NCBI RefSeq assembly: GCF_018860855.1
Contig: NZ_JAHKQE010000049.1
Location: forward strand, 1-64,000
Source: Amphritea atlantica
GTDB lineage: Bacteria > Pseudomonadota > Gammaproteobacteria > Pseudomonadales > Balneatricaceae
Direction: 5' to 3'
Length of the DNA stretch: 64,000 nt
Below are positions 44,926-53,491 of the stretch, piece after piece. The notes beneath the pieces were generated by a model. The model saw nothing but the letters and a program-made list of their open reading frames with translations, was not told the DNA's origin and searched no databases. Numbering within the stretch: position 1 is the stretch's first letter; the number at the start of each line of letters is the position of its first letter. The position numbers were made by a program, and so were the translations under genes.

Positions 44926-47196
44926 ATGGAGTTCTGGTTATTAATAGGAGGTACAGTGATTTTGTACTACGCGATCAAAGCAATGGCAACGCCCTCAAAA
45001 CAGCAAGCTCATAAGAATAATAGATCAAGTTCCGAAAATGAAATTCGTGTAACTGTAACTACAAATAATCGGGATGTTGCGAACAGTAATCGTGACGATG
45101 ATCTGGCTACCTTCAGTATTTCGTACGGCTATGAGGAGGAAAGAAGCAAAAACAAAACGCCGGGAAAATGGATAAAATCCGGTGAATCTATCACCATAAA
45201 GGGACAAGCATTTACTAGCGGTAATTTTTATTTTGGAGGGAAGCTCAGTTCGTTAGATGGGTACGGAACGGAAGCATCATTAGTTGATGATTCGCTAAAA
45301 ATTGAAAACAAGCCATCAAATTATGAAGATGAAAGTTTAGGATATTGGCCGAAATTTATCTCACTAACACCTAAAGGGCGTGGTGCTTTCCTTAGTTGGC
45401 TATCCAGTAATAGAAGTGATCCAGAGACACCTTTAGGTTATGTGTTTATTTATTTCTATGGCATTGAAAGGCGTATTACTGTTGATTCAATTAAACAGGC
45501 GGTGGATGACACGGAATTTAAATCGTTGTTTGACGAAATACTACGCTTAAAAGGCATTTACGGTAGTAGTCGTTCCTTTTCAAATTATGCTACACGTCTT
45601 TTAGAAATAATGTGTCTATTACGGCCTCACGTAGTGTCACATCCGGAACTTGAAAAAACACCTCAAAGAGATTCACTGCTATTTAAGCATCGTCTAGCCA
45701 GAACGGTAAATGAAGAAAAGCCCGTGTCTGCTGAACTAGCGTTGGCATGGGTTAGGTTTTATCCGGATTATAATCTAAAGAAACCGGCGCGGCGTTGTAG
45801 CTATGAGTTCAGCCAGATGTTTACACGCCTCTATAGCAAAAAATATGGGGACGGCATTATCGTCAAACCCAATAAAACACGGTTAAAGATTGAATATCAT
45901 CCTGCTAGCTCTTCTTTGCGTGGAGTATCATTTCCTCAACAGGATCTTCCCGACCCAAGCAGCTTGAAAGGCCCTGTAAATAAACTTATTGTTATTGCAG
46001 ATGAATGTACTACTGAATTAAATGCGTATAGCCGCTACCTTGCTAAACCCGACACATCCCGCACCGATATTGAAGCCGTATTATTACTGCCGGACGATCT
46101 TAGTGACGTGGGTGCTACGCTAGGATTAGGAAAGTTTAAGAAATGGGCGGATGATGCCATTTCAACGAAAAATGGGCTGGTAAGTGTTGAAGAGTTCTGG
46201 ACATATACCAAATTGCCATTACCTGCCAAGATCAACAAAAAGGAAGCTGAATTAATTCAGAACCTTGCACAAAAAGCCGGTTACGGCATAGCACCCGATA
46301 CACGTTACCACCATGCTAAAACAAGCGCAGATGGAAAGCTGGTTCTATTTCCTGAAGGACATGGTAAATACTTTGAACCCTCCAAAGCATTTAGTGAAAT
46401 GGGTATGGCACTGCGTCTAGGCGCCATGATCGCCACCATTGATTCACATGTCGATCAGGCGGAATTGCATTTATTAACTCAACTCATTGACCACGATACT
46501 AATTTATCGCCTACCGAGAAACGATCACTACATGCCTATCTTGTATGGAGACTTAATACACCTTCAAATGTCACGGGCTTAAAAGCTAGAGTGGAATTGC
46601 TCGGTAAAACAGAAAAATCAGCAGTTAGCCGCATATTGGTCAGTGTTGCGATGGCTGATGGAAAAATTGATCCGGAAGAAATCAAACAGCTTGAAAAGCT
46701 CTATATCTTACTAGGATTAGATAAAACCCTTGTTACTGGAGATATTCATGGAATGTCATCAAGTAAAACGGGAGCACGATCCATCAGCCCTCAATCAGAA
46801 ACTATTTCGCCAGCTTCCACTACATTCCAGCTCGATGAAAGTATCCTCGCAATACATGAATCAGAAACCAAAGATGTACAAAGCATGTTAGGCGCTATAT
46901 TTGTAGAGGACGAACCCGAAGATGAATCCAGTGATTCATCTATGGATAACTCTGTACCAGATGAAGAAACCGGAATTGATAAACCGCATTATGCGTTGTT
47001 TGAAAGCCTGATACGAAAAGATAAATGGGCTCGTGAAGAAGTGGAAGCACTATGCCGTGATTATGGCCTGATGGTTAGTGGAGCATTGGAAACTATTAAT
47101 GACTGGTCATTTGAAAAAGTGGATGCAGCTGTACTTGAAGAGGACGGTGACGCTATTTATGTCGATCAGGAAATCCTAGAAGAGATAGAAGGTTAA
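44926..47196 (+). CDS. sngA: TerB-domain protein, Shango-type defence component A
   Basis: The 756-residue protein has one N-terminal membrane helix (residues 3-19, FWLLIGGTVILYYAIKAMA), a polar linker, and then a TerB_N-type domain. That domain includes LGYWPKFISLTPKGRGAFLSWL and the diagnostic GYVFIYFYGIERR around residues 170-180. A central region and a TerB/TerB_C-like segment follow (VSVAMADGKIDPEEIKQLEKLYILLGL near 580-607). The Shango anti-phage system contains such a TerB protein with an ATPase and a helicase, exactly as here. The membrane anchor suggests an envelope-located complex. GAGGCG precedes the ATG. The next gene begins 4 bp after its stop. Confidence 0.8.
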   Translation: MEFWLLIGGTVILYYAIKAMATPSKQQAHKNNRSSSENEIRVTVTTNNRDVANSNRDDDLATFSISYGYEEERSKNKTPGKWIKSGESITIKGQAFTSGNFYFGGKLSSLDGYGTEASLVDDSLKIENKPSNYEDESLGYWPKFISLTPKGRGAFLSWLSSNRSDPETPLGYVFIYFYGIERRITVDSIKQAVDDTEFKSLFDEILRLKGIYGSSRSFSNYATRLLEIMCLLRPHVVSHPELEKTPQRDSLLFKHRLARTVNEEKPVSAELALAWVRFYPDYNLKKPARRCSYEFSQMFTRLYSKKYGDGIIVKPNKTRLKIEYHPASSSLRGVSFPQQDLPDPSSLKGPVNKLIVIADECTTELNAYSRYLAKPDTSRTDIEAVLLLPDDLSDVGATLGLGKFKKWADDAISTKNGLVSVEEFWTYTKLPLPAKINKKEAELIQNLAQKAGYGIAPDTRYHHAKTSADGKLVLFPEGHGKYFEPSKAFSEMGMALRLGAMIATIDSHVDQAELHLLTQLIDHDTNLSPTEKRSLHAYLVWRLNTPSNVTGLKARVELLGKTEKSAVSRILVSVAMADGKIDPEEIKQLEKLYILLGLDKTLVTGDIHGMSSSKTGARSISPQSETISPASTTFQLDESILAIHESETKDVQSMLGAIFVEDEPEDESSDSSMDNSVPDEETGIDKPHYALFESLIRKDKWAREEVEALCRDYGLMVSGALETINDWSFEKVDAAVLEEDGDAIYVDQEILEEIEG

Positions 47197-47200
47197 ACCT

Positions 47201-48526
47201 ATGGAAAAACGTATCCGATTAAAAGAACGTGACGCAATCATTCAATCACTGAAGTCAGGTGTGACCCCCAAAATTGGGATTCAGCATATTCAGGTAGGGC
47301 GAAGTAATGAAGTCAAAGCGTTGTATAAGGACATTGAAAGAATCTCTCAAGGCGGCGCAGCATTCAGGCTCATCATTGGTGATTATGGATCAGGCAAAAC
47401 ATTTTTTTTGAGTGTGGTACGCTCTATTGCTCTTGAAAAAAAACTGGTCACGGTCAATGCGGATCTTTCGCCGGATCGGCGTGTGCACGCCTCTTCAGGG
47501 CAAGCACGTAATCTTTATTCCGAGCTTATGAGGAATCTGGCTACCCGTAATAAACCGGATGGAAATGCTTTAGCTAGCGTTGTAGAGCGTTTTGTAACTC
47601 AGGCTCGTAAAGAAGCAGATGAAAAGAACACTGATGTTTCAACAGTAATACATCAAAAACTGGCGTCCTTGTCAGAATTGGTTGGCGGATATGATTTTGC
47701 AAAAGTCATTGATGCTTACTGGAACGGTCATGAGCAGGATAATGAAGAGTTAAAATCAAATGCCATTCGTTGGTTACGTGCTGAATACACTACTAAGACA
47801 GATGCGAGAAGGGATCTTGATGTCAGAACAATTATTTCAGATAACTCGTTTTACGATGCGTTAAAGCTTATGAGCCTATTTGTTCGTCAAGCGGGTTATG
47901 AAGGTTTGCTTGTTAATCTGGATGAGATGGTCAATCTTTATAAATTAAGTAGTACACAAGCACGTACATCTAACTATGAGCAGATTCTTCGGATGCTGAA
48001 CGATTGCCTTCAGGGTTCGGCTGAATATCTTGGGTTTTTATTGGGTGGAACGCCGGAGTTTTTATTAGATCCACGCAGAGGATTATATAGCTATGAAGCA
48101 CTGCAATCCCGTTTAGCTGAAAATAGCTTTGCGCAACGTGCAGGTGTTATTGATTATTCATCTCCAGCACTACATCTAGCGAGCTTAACACCAGAAGAGC
48201 TTTATATTCTCCTGAAGAACCTGCGTCATGTATTTGCCGAGGGTGACACATCAAAATATCTCGTTCCAGATGATGCACTAAAATCATTTCTTCATCATTG
48301 CAGTCAGACTATTGGGGATGCCTATTTTCGAACACCGAGAAATACCATCAAAGCGTTTTTGGATATGCTGGCAGTACTAGACCAAAACCCTTCTATGCAA
48401 TGGTCACAGTTAGTTCAATCCATTGCTATTGAGGATGATCGTCCAAGTGATACAGATGAGATTATAATGAATGAAGAGACAGGCGAAATATTGAATTCTG
48501 ATGGACTAGCTGATTTCAAATTATGA
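47201..48526 (+). CDS. sngB: DUF2791/BrxC-BrxD-like P-loop ATPase, Shango-type component B
   Basis: The 441-residue ATPase has Walker A GDYGSGKT at residues 60-67 and Walker B LLVNLDEMVNL at about 236-246. The overall pattern is that of DUF2791 (BREX P-loop proteins BrxC/BrxD): GRSNEVKALYKDIERI before the P-loop and the LGGTPEF-type sensor (FLLGGTPEFLLD). In BREX this ATPase partners a methyltransferase and the phosphatase-like PglZ, but neither is present. With TerB and Lhr-like helicase neighbours it matches Shango. Its stop overlaps the helicase start by four bases (ATGA). Confidence 0.82.
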   Translation: MEKRIRLKERDAIIQSLKSGVTPKIGIQHIQVGRSNEVKALYKDIERISQGGAAFRLIIGDYGSGKTFFLSVVRSIALEKKLVTVNADLSPDRRVHASSGQARNLYSELMRNLATRNKPDGNALASVVERFVTQARKEADEKNTDVSTVIHQKLASLSELVGGYDFAKVIDAYWNGHEQDNEELKSNAIRWLRAEYTTKTDARRDLDVRTIISDNSFYDALKLMSLFVRQAGYEGLLVNLDEMVNLYKLSSTQARTSNYEQILRMLNDCLQGSAEYLGFLLGGTPEFLLDPRRGLYSYEALQSRLAENSFAQRAGVIDYSSPALHLASLTPEELYILLKNLRHVFAEGDTSKYLVPDDALKSFLHHCSQTIGDAYFRTPRNTIKAFLDMLAVLDQNPSMQWSQLVQSIAIEDDRPSDTDEIIMNEETGEILNSDGLADFKL

Positions 48527-50727
48527 TAGAGGAATATCAGCGCCTTGATAAGCGTGTACAAAAATGGTTATTTAATCAGGGATGGCCTGATTTAAGAGAA
48601 ATACAAAAACGGGCAATTGGACCTATTCTAGCCGGTGATAGAGATGTTCTGATTAGTGCATCAACGGCGGCAGGAAAAACAGAAGCTTTTTTTCTGCCAG
48701 CATGTAGTGCAATTGCCGAAGAGGAAAACGGCTTTGGTATTTTGTATATCAGTCCTTTAAAAGCATTGATTAACGATCAGTACCGTAGGCTAGAAAGTTT
48801 AAGTGAAATGCTCGATATGCAGGTTACGCCGTGGCATGGTGATAGCCTCCAATCCAAAAAGAAGAAAGCCAGAAATAATCCTTCCGGCATTATTCTTATT
48901 ACCCCTGAATCCTTGGAGTCACTCTTAGTCAGAGAGCCGGGATGGGTTAAGCAATCCTTCACCTCACTCAAATATATTGTCATTGATGAATTTCATGCGT
49001 TTATCGGAACAGAGCGAGGTCAGCAGTTACTTTCTCTACTTACCCGCCTAGAGCATATTACTGGTCGAATCTCTAATCCCATTCCACGGGTTGCGCTAAG
49101 TGCGACACTCGGAGAGCTTGAAAAAGTACCGTTATCTCTCAGGCCGAATAAAAGTCTGCCTTGTGAAACCATTACCAGTAGTCAGCACCAAAGCACTATT
49201 AAGGTTCAGGTTAAAGGATATTTAGAACCGGTAGACATCATGGCAGATGAAACACGTACCTCCGCCGAACAGCAGATTTGTCAGGAAATTTATACACTTT
49301 GTAGAGGCGACTCACATCTGGTTTTTGCGAATAGCCGCAGCCGGACGGAAAGCATAGCTGCGCAACTAAGTGACTTATGCGAACAGCAGGTCGTACCGAA
49401 TGAATTTTTCCCTCATCATGGCTCATTAGCTAAAGAACTTCGAGAAGATTTAGAAGCAAGATTGCAAAAAGAAATACTGCCAACTACTGCTATTTGTACC
49501 ATGACATTAGAGCTAGGTATCGACATTGGGAAAGTGAGTTCTGTTATTCAGGTTACTGCTCCACATTCTGTATCAAGTTTACGTCAGCGGTTAGGTCGCT
49601 CCGGCAGAAGAAATTCACCATCTATTTTACGAATGCTTATCGCTGAAAATGAACTGAGTGATAAATCCAATATAGTAGATGGTCTTAGATTAGAGTTGGT
49701 TCAATCACTAGCAATGATACGGTTACTCATCGTAGAGAACTGGTTTGAACCGGCAGATACAAAGCAAATGCATCTTTCTACGTTTTTACACCAGATTCTT
49801 GCTGTAATTGCACAGTGGGGAAGTGTCAGAGCAGACCAGTTGTACTCTTTATTATGTGAGCAAGGACCCTTCAAAGAAATATCTATTCAGCACTTCAAAC
49901 AGCTACTATCCCATATGGGAACAATTCAGTTGATACAACAGCTCAATAGCGGTGAACTAGTCTTAGGAAGTGAAGGCGAGCGTCTTACCAATTCCTATAC
50001 CTTTTATGCGGTATTTAAAACACCAGAAGAATTTCGCATTGTTGCCGGAAGCAAAACACTCGGAACATTACCCGTTGATTCGCTAATCCTCAAAGATCAA
50101 CACATTATATTTGGTGGCCGTAGATGGAAAGTCACGGATGTTGATGATGAAAAGAAAGTCATCTATGTCACTTCTACAAAGGGCGGCAAGCCCCCAAAGT
50201 TTAACGGTAGTGGCATGTCTATTCATGACAGAGTTAGACAAGAGATGTTAAAAATCTATCGAAACGGTGACTACCGCATTGAGGTTGGCAATCAGAAAAT
50301 AGATTTTTTAGATAGTCTCGGAAGACAGCTATTTCAAGAAGGAGCATGTCTTTTTAAAGAAGCCGACCTTGAGAAACAACCTGTTTATCAAAGCGGTAAG
50401 AATAGTTATATTTTCTCATGGATGGGCGACAAAGTAGTTAACACGCTTAGTGTTTTACTTATTATGAATGGATATATATGCACTAATTTTGCTGGTGTTA
50501 TTGAAGTTCAGAAATCAAATATAGATGACATAAAAAATTACTTAATAGAAATAGCAAAAGATAACCTACCGGATGAAGCCGAGTTGGCTAGAACACTTTC
50601 ATTGCAGCAAAAACTTATCGAAAAATATGATGAATACCTTCCTGAAGAGCTACTAACCGAATGCTATGGACGAAAAGCATTTGATTCCAGATCGGCTAAA
50701 CAGTGGATATTAACTTGCCTTAAATGA
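48523..50727 (+). CDS. sngC: Lhr/BrxHI-like DEAH helicase, Shango-type component C
   Basis: The 734-residue superfamily 2 helicase has motif I ASTAAGKTEA (residues 46-55), motif Ia SPLKALINDQ, motif II DEFH (155-158), motif III LSATLG, and motif VI LRQRLGRSGRR near residue 360. A C-terminal Lhr-like winged-helix and accessory region follows. It resembles the BrxHI helicase of type 2 BREX, but in this three-gene context fits the Shango helicase. It should translocate on nucleic acid to sense or process phage DNA. It is the last gene of the operon, overlapping sngB by four bases. Confidence 0.82.
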   Translation: MIEEYQRLDKRVQKWLFNQGWPDLREIQKRAIGPILAGDRDVLISASTAAGKTEAFFLPACSAIAEEENGFGILYISPLKALINDQYRRLESLSEMLDMQVTPWHGDSLQSKKKKARNNPSGIILITPESLESLLVREPGWVKQSFTSLKYIVIDEFHAFIGTERGQQLLSLLTRLEHITGRISNPIPRVALSATLGELEKVPLSLRPNKSLPCETITSSQHQSTIKVQVKGYLEPVDIMADETRTSAEQQICQEIYTLCRGDSHLVFANSRSRTESIAAQLSDLCEQQVVPNEFFPHHGSLAKELREDLEARLQKEILPTTAICTMTLELGIDIGKVSSVIQVTAPHSVSSLRQRLGRSGRRNSPSILRMLIAENELSDKSNIVDGLRLELVQSLAMIRLLIVENWFEPADTKQMHLSTFLHQILAVIAQWGSVRADQLYSLLCEQGPFKEISIQHFKQLLSHMGTIQLIQQLNSGELVLGSEGERLTNSYTFYAVFKTPEEFRIVAGSKTLGTLPVDSLILKDQHIIFGGRRWKVTDVDDEKKVIYVTSTKGGKPPKFNGSGMSIHDRVRQEMLKIYRNGDYRIEVGNQKIDFLDSLGRQLFQEGACLFKEADLEKQPVYQSGKNSYIFSWMGDKVVNTLSVLLIMNGYICTNFAGVIEVQKSNIDDIKNYLIEIAKDNLPDEAELARTLSLQQKLIEKYDEYLPEELLTECYGRKAFDSRSAKQWILTCLK

Positions 50728-51037
50728 CAAGCTCCACCCTAATTAACAGATGAGAATTTAACGGTAAATCATTCAAAGATTAGAACTATTTTTCACACCC
50801 CAAACGGGAGCCATGTGCAATGGTTTCTACTCCTTCCGCTATGACTTGTCGGAGGAAAGCTGAAGCTAGGCCAATTACCGCCTTAACGATGGCCTGCTCA
50901 TCTGGGTTTTCTAGCAGTTATAGCATGAGCGACTATTATGAAGGAGTACTTAGATAAATACCGAAGATGAAAAACTTATCTAGCAAACCATACTCTAGGA
51001 ATTATGGGACATTAGGCTCGAGAAAGACAGAGTAAAT
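50728..51037. other. Intergenic stretch after the defence operon, with direct-repeat copy A
   Basis: About 310 bp with no gene. It contains one copy (50915-50990) of a diverged repeat that recurs at 51761-51860, upstream of tnsD. No terminator with a T-tract was seen right after the helicase stop. Confidence 0.5.
50915..50990 (+). repeat. Diverged direct repeat, copy A
   Basis: This copy starts CAGTTATAGCATGAGCGACT and ends TATCTAGCAAACC. Compared with copy B (51761-51860) it has a few substitutions and lacks about 25 internal bases. The two copies flank the small nuclease-like gene and point to a past duplication or insertion upstream of tnsD. Confidence 0.8.
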
Positions 51038-51062
51038 GACGAGACCTTGTTTGGGTCTCGTC
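51038..51062 (-). terminator. Hairpin downstream of the nuclease-like gene
   Basis: A perfect 9-bp inverted repeat (GACGAGACC / GGTCTCGTC) with a 7-base loop sits 10 bp beyond the minus-strand stop. It lacks a proper T-tract, so it may be a weak terminator or mRNA-stabilising hairpin. Confidence 0.5.
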
Positions 51063-51072
51063 ATATTGAGTA

Positions 51073-51468
51073 TTAAATTTGAGCGAATGCTTTAATGAAG
51101 GGTTTTTGATCCTGATGAAATCGGAGATGCCCCTCTGAATTTAATCTTTTTTTACTTTCACTAAATGCGGGCACTATATAGCCCCAGTTTGAGTTCCGGC
51201 AAAAGTAAATGACATAATCGATACAGACCTCTCCCCACTTATTTTCAACAATTACATTGTCGTTAATAGCTTCGATCGTTTTAATCTGAATACGATAGTA
51301 ATTGGATTCATCTGCAATGACTAAATCAGTTTTCATACCATGATCAACCAGAGGTATGAGAACCTCCCAACCGTCGCCGGAAAGCCAACTGGCTGTTAGT
51401 GTCTCAAAAGAGACATTTTTATAGTATTTAGATGCATCAGGAGTACGGGTAACATTCTTAACAGGCAT
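51073..51468 (-). CDS. PD-(D/E)XK nuclease-like protein (group I intron endonuclease/Holliday-resolvase-like fold)
   Basis: With the start at 51468 (MPVKNVTRTP, preceded by AAAGGTG) the protein has 131 residues; an ATG 36 bases upstream is possible but lacks a ribosome site. The core pattern fits a PD-(D/E)XK fold: an early helix (FETLTASWLSGDGWEVLIPL), then GMKTDLVIAD with the metal-binding Asp and YYRIQIKT with Gln-x-Lys. Similar small proteins include intron-associated endonucleases. As orphan Tn7 cargo it could be a defence or anti-element nuclease. Function is unproven. Confidence 0.6.
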   Translation of the reverse strand: MPVKNVTRTPDASKYYKNVSFETLTASWLSGDGWEVLIPLVDHGMKTDLVIADESNYYRIQIKTIEAINDNVIVENKWGEVCIDYVIYFCRNSNWGYIVPAFSESKKRLNSEGHLRFHQDQKPFIKAFAQI

Positions 51469-51504
51469 AGTGACACCTTTACTAAAATTGATGTCGTATG
51501 CCAA

Positions 51505-51934
51505 GTATAGGTCACCTGTTTACGAGCCGGAGTTCTCGATGGGAAACTCCCCAATTTAGTATCACCATACAAACGATAGCTTGTATCGAACAACAAAGGC
51601 TACCAACCTCGATGATTCCCAGACGGGGTTTTCATCATTAATGATGCTCTCAGACTCTAATGAGCCGTGAACTGTTGTATTTAACTCAAAATATAATATG
51701 GCCAACAAGAATAATTTTCAATAGTTAACCGAACCGGTTGTTGGGACACGAAAAATCGGCCAGTTATGGCATGAGCGACTATTATGAATGGGTACTTATG
51801 CTTCTAATGAGGAAGCACATGGAACAAATACTGAAGATAAAAAGCGTATCTAGCTAACCTCATTCCCCTGTGGCTCACGAAATCAGGCTGATCTCGGGCT
51901 TTTGTGACTTTTAGATCTTCTAGTGAGGTAGCCG
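51505..51934. promoter_or_regulatory. Intergenic region between the nuclease-like gene and tnsD
   Basis: This 430-bp region should hold the divergent promoters of the nuclease-like gene and of tnsD-tnsE. It contains ATACAA/TTGTAT (51567-51586, 8-bp spacer), the perfect palindrome CATCATTAATGATG (51633-51646), and repeat copy B (51761-51860). A short frame inside copy B (MSDYYEWVLMLL..., 28 codons) could be a leader peptide or a relic. tnsD has GTGAGG just before its ATG. Confidence 0.45.
51761..51860 (+). repeat. Diverged direct repeat, copy B
   Basis: The longer copy of the repeat, beginning CAGTTATGGCATGAGCGACT and ending TATCTAGCTAACCT, 75 bp before tnsD. See copy A at 50915-50990. Confidence 0.8.
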
Positions 51935-53491
51935 ATGATACTTCAGTTTCCATTAGCTCACGAAGATGAACTGCTCGTCAGTGTTTTAGCTCGCTTTATT
52001 GCACGGCAAGGCTTGAGAGATGATAAAGTAGCGCTGGAGGTGCTGTTTGGGTCTCGTAATATTGTACCGTCAGCCTTATTACAGGGGCATATCGGTGAGT
52101 TGTTGATACGAGTTGGCCATCTGTGGAGTATCACTAGCGATGAATTGATTTTTCGTCATTCCATCCTTCCTATTTACAAGCCATTTGTTGAGAGAGATAG
52201 GTACCTAGCTATCAGTGAAGAGATGGTAGTTGATGATAAAAGTCGCTCAATGGTTAAAATTGGTATTAATGCATCATCTCTTAAATATCCGCGTTATTAC
52301 CGATACTGCCCATTATGCGCGAACGAAGATCTTCAAAACTACGCTTATCAATACTGGCGTCGTCAGTTTCAGCTACCTGGGGTAAAGGTTTGCTCAAAGC
52401 ATCGGTGCTTACTCAGAAATACAATATTTGAGTTGAAGCCCAGCCGGCGTCACATGTTTATCGATCCAACGTCGATCGATATTCCTAATACACCTATTGT
52501 TGTAGAGGTTTGCCAAGAAAAAAACCTTATTACCTTAGCTCAGGACATTGTAGAACTATTACATACCGATTTTGCTTATATTTCCCCTGAGCAGTGGACC
52601 GTCTTCTATGATGAAAGGCTTCGGGAGTCTGGGTTAAAAAGTTCAACAGGTGTGCATCACAAGCAGGTAGGTTTTTTGGTTGAGCAGTTTTGGGGGCGGG
52701 AGCTATTGTACGAAGTTGGTTTGGAATTCAGCGGTGAGGTAACATGGCTGCATACCTTTTTTAGAAAGCAGCGAAAACATTTCAGTTATCTCCACCATTT
52801 GTTCTGCCTTAGGTCTCTTTTTCCTGAATACAGCCTAATGCATGCTATTGATGCGGCCTCCAAGGTTAATGTTCAGTTTAAAAAGCATCGTTACTTTTCT
52901 TCTAAGGCATTCATCCGGTCACCTGAATACCGTCACTTATGGGTGGGGTTACGGTCGCAACATCACACGCTGAAGGAGATTCGAAAGACAAGAGAAGGCG
53001 CGCGAATATATTCATGGCTGTACCGGTATGATAACAATTGGTTAACTGATAATTTGCCAAAGCGAGCCACTAATAATGTTGGGAGGGTTGTGGATTGGCA
53101 GCAAAGAGACCTTCAGCTTGTGAAAGAGTTGCTTAAGATCCTGCAAAGTGTAGAAGAGCAATATAGCCTACCAAGAAATACGATCAGTTGGTTTATTTCA
53201 CAGTTAGGGGTTCGCTGGGGTGTTCGAGAGCACCTGGACAAGTTGCCTCTATGCCGTAGCTTCTTTATTAAATATGCTGAAACAGTTGAGGAGTACCAAG
53301 TTCGACGAGTTCTAGCTATTATGGTTAGCGCCATCGATAACCGAGAGCCATTCCCCAAAACGTATGAAATTGAACGCCTTGCTGGACTCAGCAAAAAACG
53401 TATTCGACGACCTGCCGCAGAAATTCTCAAAATGGATTTCGATAAATTTTCCAGCTATACGGCAGTTTCCGATAGGTTTAGAGCTTTATAA
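51935..53491 (+). CDS. tnsD: Tn7-like target selector TnsD (TniQ family)
   Basis: TnsD binds the 3' end of glmS and recruits TnsC, directing insertion to attTn7. The 518-residue protein (508 in Tn7) has the TniQ N-terminal domain with zinc ligands Cys125, Cys128 (YCPLC), Cys153 and His156 (VCSKHRCLL), nearly the same numbering as in Tn7. The C-terminal half contains HTH-like DNA-binding segments. The observed location of this element exactly at attTn7 is consistent with an active TnsD. It is separated from tnsC by 7.8 kb of cargo. Confidence 0.94.
   Translation: MILQFPLAHEDELLVSVLARFIARQGLRDDKVALEVLFGSRNIVPSALLQGHIGELLIRVGHLWSITSDELIFRHSILPIYKPFVERDRYLAISEEMVVDDKSRSMVKIGINASSLKYPRYYRYCPLCANEDLQNYAYQYWRRQFQLPGVKVCSKHRCLLRNTIFELKPSRRHMFIDPTSIDIPNTPIVVEVCQEKNLITLAQDIVELLHTDFAYISPEQWTVFYDERLRESGLKSSTGVHHKQVGFLVEQFWGRELLYEVGLEFSGEVTWLHTFFRKQRKHFSYLHHLFCLRSLFPEYSLMHAIDAASKVNVQFKKHRYFSSKAFIRSPEYRHLWVGLRSQHHTLKEIRKTREGARIYSWLYRYDNNWLTDNLPKRATNNVGRVVDWQQRDLQLVKELLKILQSVEEQYSLPRNTISWFISQLGVRWGVREHLDKLPLCRSFFIKYAETVEEYQVRRVLAIMVSAIDNREPFPKTYEIERLAGLSKKRIRRPAAEILKMDFDKFSSYTAVSDRFRAL

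Noticed and set aside
44926-50727. A BREX or DISARM system, suggested by the BrxD-like ATPase and BrxHI-like helicase
   Set aside because: There is no PglX/BrxX methyltransferase, PglZ, BrxA/BrxB or DISARM methylase; the TerB partner points to Shango instead.
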